A DNA stretch of 35,143 nucleotides from Mucinivorans sp036654415 (lineage in GTDB: Bacteria > Bacteroidota > Bacteroidia > Bacteroidales > Rikenellaceae), in the NCBI GenBank assembly GCA_036654415.1, contig JAVVSB010000019.1, positions 1 to 35,143 on the forward strand. Direction: 5' to 3'. Of this stretch, positions 30,401 through 35,143 are shown one piece after another. Within the stretch, counting starts at the first letter, position 1. Each line of letters opens with the position of its first letter. Made by a program: the position numbers and the translations under genes. The notes beneath the pieces were generated by a model. It saw only the letters and a program-made list of their open reading frames with translations, did not search any database and was not told the DNA's origin.

Positions 30401-31987
30401 TTACTTCTCTCGGTTTACGATTTCAAATGGCACTCTCACCGAGACCCCTTGCTTGATTAGGTTCATCAGATTGGGGTACAACCGCTCTTTGAATGACTCG
30501 AAGTTCCGGTTTTGCATCTGCGTCCATCCAGCTTCGGCCAAGGCCAAAGCTCGTGGGTATGTCATATACATCAATCTATTTATATCCTTGATTGCTTCAC
30601 CCCACAGTGTACCCATTATGCCCTGTATATGAGTCTGTTCAGACTCTGCCTTCGAGTAAGCTGGGTCGAACTGATAACATTTTTCGAGTGTCGTGACTGG
30701 CATTCCCCAGTTGTTGAATTCTGGTAAGTCGCCTTCCAGTTGCGGATAATCCAAGTAGGCGTATTCACCTGGGGCCATTATAATGTTATTTCCATGTTGA
30801 GCGGTTATCTCCAAACAGGTGGGGGTTAATCCGCCACGCCAGCTAACCAGCGTCACATCCTTGGGATATGGAAACAGATAATCATTGGCAGGAGGATATA
30901 TATTATCCAATTCGCACCACAGGATAGGCTGCTTATTGTCTTTGCGTACAAAGTCTATCATCTTTGCGAAAAATGGAATCATAAGTTGTGAAGTTTTTGT
31001 ATAACCCATTTGTGCCATAAGTGCTCGGCAGCGGCTGCATTTTGTCCAGTTCTTCTCTACCGCCGCTTCATCGCCACCAAGGTGAATATACTTTGATGGG
31101 AAGATGAGAGCCACCTCATCAATTATATCTTTTAATACGGAGTAGACTTTTTTGTTGTTGGCGCAAAGCATGAACTCTACACTCTTACCCACGACCATCT
31201 CAATGGTGTCCGTGTGCGTACAACCCAATTCAGGATAGGCAGCCAGTATGGCAACTGTATGCCCTGGAATATCTATCTCTGGTACTATCTCCACGTGTCG
31301 CTCAGCGGCATAGCCAATGAGCTCTTTGAGTTGCTGTTGGGTATAGAACTTTTTACCCGTCAACTTTGGGTGCTTTTTAATCTCGATGCGCCACCCTTGG
31401 TCGTCGGTCAAGTGAAGTTGCAGCACATTGTATTTGTAGTGTGCCATTTGGTCGATATAGAACTTAATATCCTCCACAGAAAGAAAGTTTCGTGCGGGGT
31501 CGAGCATTAGGGCACGATAGGCAAAACGTGGTGTATCGTCAATGGCAATTGGGGTTATCTTTTTTTGCTCTGTAGAGCATCCATCTCCTAAGAACAGTTG
31601 GTCCATAGTCATCACACCATAATATATGGCCGCACAATTAGCTCCTCTTATGGTCACCCCTTTCCCATCCACCCAGATAGAGTAATGTTCCTTACCTGTC
31701 ATTTCCGGCTCCATCTGTAATCGTATTGTAGAGGTCCCTCCAGGAGTCAGCTCCGAGATAGGTATATTGACCTGCATACGCTCTTTCAGACTTTGCTGAA
31801 GTGTGGTTGCGGCGAACAGTAATTCCTTGTGAGAGATATAAATAGTGGTCTTTTTGGCATCTATGTTAAAGGGTTTGCCCTTGACCTCATTGATGTTATT
31901 GGGCATTGGGATAAGAGCCGAGCGATTGTCTTGTGCAGTTGCTGTCAGGGTTAGTAAGCACACAATAAGGCTTAAGTAATTTTTCAT
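30401..31987 (-). CDS. Exported GH20 beta-N-acetylhexosaminidase
   Basis: A 528-residue periplasmic enzyme with signal peptide MKNYLSLIVCLLTLTATAQ. The N-terminal GH20b domain (about 22-150) precedes a TIM barrel (about 155-500) with DPARNFLSVEDIKFYIDQMA, NVLQLHLTDDQGWRIEIKKH, EIDIPGH and the catalytic pair Asp306-Glu307 in HLGGDEAAV. GH20 enzymes remove terminal GlcNAc or GalNAc by substrate-assisted catalysis. It is first in a minus-strand cluster with the sulfatase and ROK kinase, pointing to release and use of N-acetylhexosamine from sulfated host-type glycans. All catalytic residues are present and the length is normal. Confidence 0.96.
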   Translation of the reverse strand: MKNYLSLIVCLLTLTATAQDNRSALIPMPNNINEVKGKPFNIDAKKTTIYISHKELLFAATTLQQSLKERMQVNIPISELTPGGTSTIRLQMEPEMTGKEHYSIWVDGKGVTIRGANCAAIYYGVMTMDQLFLGDGCSTEQKKITPIAIDDTPRFAYRALMLDPARNFLSVEDIKFYIDQMAHYKYNVLQLHLTDDQGWRIEIKKHPKLTGKKFYTQQQLKELIGYAAERHVEIVPEIDIPGHTVAILAAYPELGCTHTDTIEMVVGKSVEFMLCANNKKVYSVLKDIIDEVALIFPSKYIHLGGDEAAVEKNWTKCSRCRALMAQMGYTKTSQLMIPFFAKMIDFVRKDNKQPILWCELDNIYPPANDYLFPYPKDVTLVSWRGGLTPTCLEITAQHGNNIIMAPGEYAYLDYPQLEGDLPEFNNWGMPVTTLEKCYQFDPAYSKAESEQTHIQGIMGTLWGEAIKDINRLMYMTYPRALALAEAGWTQMQNRNFESFKERLYPNLMNLIKQGVSVRVPFEIVNREK

Positions 31988-32041
31988 TGTTTATCGTTTA
32001 TGATGTCCTTCTGTTATTTTTGTTTAGAAGCTGTTTATCAA

Positions 32042-32049
32042 CAAATGTA
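32042..32049 (-). promoter_or_regulatory. Candidate -7 box for the GH20 gene
   Basis: On the minus strand TACATTTG fits TAnnTTTG and lies 54 bases upstream of the hexosaminidase ATG. No TTTG is seen at the preferred -33 distance. Confidence 0.45.
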
Positions 32050-32102
32050 CAATATTTTTATTGATTCTTAAGTCGTCAAAATTTTAAATTTGTGTTGATG
32101 TT

Positions 32103-32133
32103 TTTGTAATTCACAGAAAAATCGTTACCTTTG
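32103..32133 (+). promoter_or_regulatory. Promoter of the NifU-like/GGGtGRT operon
   Basis: TTTG (32103-32106), 19 bases, TACCTTTG (32126-32133): an exact consensus promoter, giving a leader of about 85 bases before the ATG at 32226. Confidence 0.88.
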
Positions 32134-32225
32134 AACCAAGATAATTTGTGGTTTTCTAAATTAATTATTACCAGAATCATTTAGTAATCAGACACCTAAA
32201 AACAATCACCAAAAATAATAAAAAT

Positions 32226-32918
32226 ATGATTTATTCACACGAAGTACAGCAGCAATGTGTTGTAAAAAAAGGCCCTAACCACGGGCCAGCTCCCATACCA
32301 GAGGAGGGAAAGTGGGTTCGTGCTAAGCAAATTAGCGATATATCCGGTCTAACTCACGGTGTGGGGTGGTGCGCTCCACAGCAGGGGGCTTGTAAATTGA
32401 CCCTCAATGTTAAGGAGGGTATTATTCAAGAGGCTCTTATTGAGACTTTGGGTTGTTCAGGTATGACCCACTCGGCCGCTATGGCTGGTGAAATTCTTCC
32501 TGGTAAGACTCTTTTGGAGGCTTTGAACACCGACTTGGTTTGTGATGCCATCAATGTGGCCATGCGCGAGTTGTTTCTTCAGATTGTCTATGGTCGTACA
32601 CAGTCTGCCTTTTCCGAGGGTGGTCTACCAATCGGAGCTGGACTTGAGGATTTGGGTAAGGGGTTACGCTCTCAGGTGGGTACCATGTTTGGCACTTTAG
32701 CCAAGGGTGTGCGCTATCTTGAGATGGCCGAAGGCTATTGCACCCGTATGGCACTAGATGCCGATGGTGAGGTAATCGGTTATGAGTTTGTCCACATGGG
32801 CAAATTTATGGATGCTGTCAAAAAAGGCGTTGATGCCAATGAAGCTCTTGTAAAGTCTAAATCCACCTATGGTCGTTTTGCCGATGGTGTCAAATTTATC
32901 GACCCTCGTCAGGAGTAA
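32226..32918 (+). CDS. NifU/IscU-like iron-sulfur scaffold paired with a GGGtGRT protein
   Basis: A 230-residue soluble protein. Residues about 30-120 resemble the IscU/NifU N-terminal scaffold: LTHGVGWCAPQQGACKLTLN (the position of the first scaffold Cys, where NifU has WCGDP), then ALIETLGCSGMTHSAAMAGE (second scaffold Cys). The third classical Cys is not obvious, and the Asp of CGD is replaced. The C-terminal part (VGTMFGTLAKGVRYLEMAEG, CTRMALDADGEVIGYEFVHM) is specific to this version. In gut Firmicutes and Bacteroidota it is annotated as an Fe-S assembly scaffold and sits beside a GGGtGRT protein, as here (38-base gap). A role in Fe-S handling is inferred, not shown. Confidence 0.82.
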   Translation: MIYSHEVQQQCVVKKGPNHGPAPIPEEGKWVRAKQISDISGLTHGVGWCAPQQGACKLTLNVKEGIIQEALIETLGCSGMTHSAAMAGEILPGKTLLEALNTDLVCDAINVAMRELFLQIVYGRTQSAFSEGGLPIGAGLEDLGKGLRSQVGTMFGTLAKGVRYLEMAEGYCTRMALDADGEVIGYEFVHMGKFMDAVKKGVDANEALVKSKSTYGRFADGVKFIDPRQE

Positions 32919-32956
32919 TTCTTAATCTTAAATTTTTAAATTTTAATTCAAACACA

Positions 32957-33958
32957 ATGGCTTTATTTGAAAGTTACGACCGCAGAATTGATAAAATCAA
33001 CGCTGCTCTCAATAAATACGGAATAGCTTCTATCCAAGAGGCCAAGGCACTCTGCGACAAGGCTGGTTTCGACCCTTACACCATCTGCAAGGAGACCCAA
33101 CCTATCGCCTTCGAAAATGCGGCATGGGCCTATGTTGTAGGTGCAGCCATAGCCCTTAAAAAAGGGTGTAAAGATGCAGCTTCGGCAGCCGAGGCCATCG
33201 GTGAAGGGCTTCAATCTTTCTGTATTCCTGGTTCTGTGGCCGAAGACCGCAAGGTGGGTCTTGGTCATGGTAATTTGGCAGCTCGTCTGTTGCGTGAAGA
33301 TACACAGTGCTTTGCCTTTTTGGCTGGTCACGAATCTTTTGCTGCTGCCGAAGGTGCAATCAAAATTGCACAGATGGCCAATAAGGTTCGTAAATCACCA
33401 CTGCGTGTGATATTGAACGGTTTGGGCAAGGATGCAGCGATGATTATTTCGCGTATCAATGGCTTTACCTATGTTAAGACTGAATTTGATTACCTCACTG
33501 GCGAGTTGAAAGTTGTTTCCGAAAAGCCTTACTCTACTGGTACACGTGGTAGTGTTAAGTGCTACGGAGCTGATGATGTTCGCGAAGGAGTGGCCATCAT
33601 GCGCTTCGAGGGCGTTGATGTCTCCATTACTGGTAATTCAACCAATCCAACTCGTTTTCAACATCCAGTTGCTGGCACCTATAAAAAAGAGTGCATGGAG
33701 ACAGGTAAGAAATATTTTTCAGTTGCCTCTGGTGGTGGTACGGGCCGTACTTTGCACCCCGATAATGTGGCTGCAGGGCCAGCCTCTTATGGCATGACCG
33801 ACACTATGGGTCGTATGCACGGTGATGCTCAATTTGCAGGTTCTTCGTCTGTTCCCGCTCACGTTGAGATGATGGGCTTCCTGGGTATGGGCAATAACCC
33901 TATGGTTGGTGCCACTGTGGCTGTGGCTGTTACTGTTGAGCAGAGCTGGAAGAAATAA
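32957..33958 (+). CDS. GGGtGRT protein
   Basis: A 333-residue conserved protein of unknown function, recognised by its name-giving motif in SVASGGGTGRTLHPDN near residue 258. Other strongly conserved-looking stretches are FCIPGSVAEDRKVGLGHGNL, FAFLAGHESFAAAEGAIKIA, NGFTYVKTEFDYLTGEL, and GRMHGDAQFAGSSSVPAHVE. There is no signal peptide, no membrane span and no known enzymatic motif. Its glycine-rich loop could bind phosphate or a nucleotide. It is the second and last gene of an operon with the NifU-like scaffold and is followed by a strong terminator. Confidence 0.93.
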   Translation: MALFESYDRRIDKINAALNKYGIASIQEAKALCDKAGFDPYTICKETQPIAFENAAWAYVVGAAIALKKGCKDAASAAEAIGEGLQSFCIPGSVAEDRKVGLGHGNLAARLLREDTQCFAFLAGHESFAAAEGAIKIAQMANKVRKSPLRVILNGLGKDAAMIISRINGFTYVKTEFDYLTGELKVVSEKPYSTGTRGSVKCYGADDVREGVAIMRFEGVDVSITGNSTNPTRFQHPVAGTYKKECMETGKKYFSVASGGGTGRTLHPDNVAAGPASYGMTDTMGRMHGDAQFAGSSSVPAHVEMMGFLGMGNNPMVGATVAVAVTVEQSWKK

Positions 33959-33977
33959 ATCTGTTCCCGATTAATTC

Positions 33978-34020
33978 AAAAAGCGGTTGCAACCCATTAA
34001 TTTGGGTGCAACCGCTTTTT
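33978..34020 (+). terminator. Intrinsic terminator after the GGGtGRT gene
   Basis: AAAAAGCGGTTGCA (33978-33991) pairs perfectly with TGCAACCGCTTTTT (34007-34020). CCC/GGG extends the stem around a bulged A, with a short AT-rich loop. T-runs lie at the 3' end. Confidence 0.92.
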
Positions 34021-34136
34021 GTTTTACAAAGGTTCCGTTGTTTTTTCCTAGTGGTCGATATAATTCTCCATAAGTTTTTAGTAACCCTGTCCGCTGTAAT
34101 TATCTTCACATTCATCACAAGCCAAGCTCCCACCTG

Positions 34137-34168
34137 CTACCTGGGTGGTTTCCCACATAGGGTGCGAT
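34137..34168 (-). repeat. Decayed relic CRISPR repeat outside the array
   Basis: Bases 34152-34168 (CCCACATAGGGTGCGAT) match the last 17 bases of the plus-strand repeat at 14 positions. The distance to the first array repeat is 34 bases, exactly one spacer. The left half of this would-be repeat has lost all resemblance. It fits an old trailer-end repeat. The bases between the terminator and this point (34021-34136) show nothing recognisable. Confidence 0.6.
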
Positions 34169-34202
34169 TTATGGGTTTTCGTTCTTTCCAAAAGGAAATG
34201 AT

Positions 34203-34365
34203 ATTTTAATTCACGCACCCACGTGGGGTGCGACCTGTCCCAACTCTCCTTAATTTTAAAAGTTTATGTTTCAATTCACGCACCCATGTGAAGTGCGACG
34301 GCTACAAAGGTAGTAAAAATATGGGATATAACAGTCCCAATTCACGCACCCACGTGGGGTGCGAC
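34203..34365 (-). repeat. Degenerate trailer-end repeats of the CRISPR array
   Basis: Repeat 34203-34234 differs at positions 1 and 5 (ATTTT for GTTTC). Repeat 34268-34299 has three changes in the hairpin (CATGTGAAGTG for CACGTGGGGTG). Repeat 34334-34365 has CC for TT at positions 3-4. All repeats to the right are identical, so decay increases toward the left. Confidence 0.9.
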
Positions 34366-35143
34366 CGCCGCCTGCAACTCCTCGCGTACGTCTTTCGGCA
34401 GGTTTCAATTCACGCACCCACGTGGGGTGCGACTCTGTAACTATACGCGCGGTGCCACCGTCAAGTGAGTTTCAATTCACGCACCCACGTGGGGTGCGAC
34501 ACAGACATTCTTGGATGTCCGTCTTATTACCATGTTTCAATTCACGCACCCACGTGGGGTGCGACCAAACCGAGTCAGATACTTACACAGCTGCAGGACG
34601 TTTCAATTCACGCACCCACGTGGGGTGCGACACGACCTTTGTTACTCTTGTTTTTGCCATTGTTATGTTTCAATTCACGCACCCACGTGGGGTGCGACAG
34701 TGCCTGTAATGACCTTAATATGTCTGATGTCTTGTTTCAATTCACGCACCCACGTGGGGTGCGACCCATTCCTCCTCTTTCATTCCGTTCTCATTCATAG
34801 TTTCAATTCACGCACCCACGTGGGGTGCGACGGGTGGTTTAGGCGTGTTATGATGTATAATGCACGTTTCAATTCACGCACCCACGTGGGGTGCGACACG
34901 GTTTACCACATCTTCGGCACGTTCTGGTTCGTTTCAATTCACGCACCCACGTGGGGTGCGACTGATATGAGTTATATGTCCCTGAGCATCACTGTAGTAG
35001 TTTCAATTCACGCACCCACGTGGGGTGCGACACCCTAAGACCTGCCGAGCGAGCAAACTCCAAAGCGTTTCAATTCACGCACCCACGTGGGGTGCGACAT
35101 TAAATACATTAGATACAATAATTATACCCCTCTGTTTCAATTC
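34203..35143 (-). CRISPR. CRISPR array, type I-C-like repeats, continuing past the window
   Basis: Fourteen complete 32-base repeats and the first 10 bases of a fifteenth (35134-35143) enclose 14 spacers of 33-37 bases. Repeats begin at 34203, 34268, 34334, 34402, 34469, 34534, 34600, 34667, 34734, 34800, 34866, 34931, 35000 and 35067. On the plus strand each reads GTTTCAATTCACGC, then ACCCACGTGGGGTGCGAC. The reverse complement begins GTCGCACCCC and ends GAATTGAAAC, as known type I-C repeats do, with a 7-bp CGCACCC/GGGTGCG hairpin. Transcription is therefore inferred on the minus strand, with the leader and cas genes beyond 35143. The three leftmost repeats are degenerate (trailer end), the others identical. 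No cas gene is in the window. Confidence 0.98.

Noticed and set aside
33930..34133. 67-codon minus-strand ORF over the end of the GGGtGRT gene
   Set aside because: It overlaps a confidently assigned gene and the terminator, with no recognisable domain or promoter.
34006..34209. 67-codon plus-strand ORF between the terminator and the CRISPR array
   Set aside because: It begins inside the terminator stem and ends in the first array repeat, covering the relic repeat and an old spacer; no protein-like features beyond a hydrophobic stretch.
34228..35038. Several overlapping plus-strand open frames with repeating FNSRTHVGCD / SIHAPTWGAT / FQFTHPRGVR peptides
   Set aside because: They are translations of the CRISPR repeats in three frames; the 32-base repeat has no stop codon in those frames. 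They do not encode repeat proteins.

Overview
The window looks like a chromosomal segment from an anaerobic member of the Bacteroidales (Bacteroidota). Three things point there. Promoters of the Bacteroidota form TTTG-N19/20-TAnnTTTG recur, with exact or near-exact matches upstream of the tRNA-His, the initiator tRNA, a lipoprotein gene, the V-ATPase operon and the NifU-like gene. Most genes have no Shine-Dalgarno sequence and start with an A-rich ATG context. The gene content is also typical: a GSCFA protein, a DUF5689 lipoprotein, a PepSY-like lipoprotein, a Ser-type sulfatase, a Chlamydia/Bacteroides-type V-ATPase operon and a GGGtGRT protein. Ten Ns at 279-288 show that this is a scaffolded draft or metagenome assembly.

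Layout. 1-1842: a partial membrane protein and an EamA transporter. 1845-2462 (minus): a Fer4_19 protein and a small acidic protein. 2588-4582: ligA. 4643-5560 (minus): an alpha/beta hydrolase. 5755-14370: the distal spc operon and the alpha operon (rpsH-rplF-rplR-rpsE-rpmD-rplO-secY-map-infA-rpmJ-rpsM-rpsK-rpsD-rpoA-rplQ). The usual upstream S10/spc genes ending in rpsN are absent. 14523-14600: tRNA-His. 14762-15706: a lipoprotein gene behind a promoter that contains a perfect 12-bp dyad. 16002-23559: a seven-gene V/A-type ATPase operon (E, DUF2764, A, B, D, I, K). 23654-24019: a small lipoprotein. 24105-26669 (minus): a PafA-like protein with most active-site residues replaced, and a GSCFA protein. 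26723-27448: a DUF5689 lipoprotein. 27493-27565 (minus): initiator tRNA-Met. 27664-31987 (minus): ROK kinase, frameshifted sulfatase and GH20 hexosaminidase. 32226-33958: a NifU-like scaffold and a GGGtGRT protein. 34203-35143: a type I-C-like CRISPR array running off the right edge.

How the parts work together. The left half is translation, secretion and transcription machinery. The ATPase operon would make a rotary pump, and its K subunit keeps the sodium-site residues. The GH20/sulfatase/ROK cluster reads as salvage of sulfated amino-sugar glycans (mucin or glycosaminoglycan type), though its sulfatase is currently out of frame. The CRISPR array is most likely transcribed from the minus strand: the repeat in that sense ends ATTGAAAC, and the repeats decay toward the left. 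The leader and cas genes should therefore lie beyond 35143.

The least explained items are the period-7 palindromic repeats in gaps of the alpha operon, the degenerate PafA-like protein, the GGGtGRT/NifU pair, the dyad operator and the operon break before rpsH.
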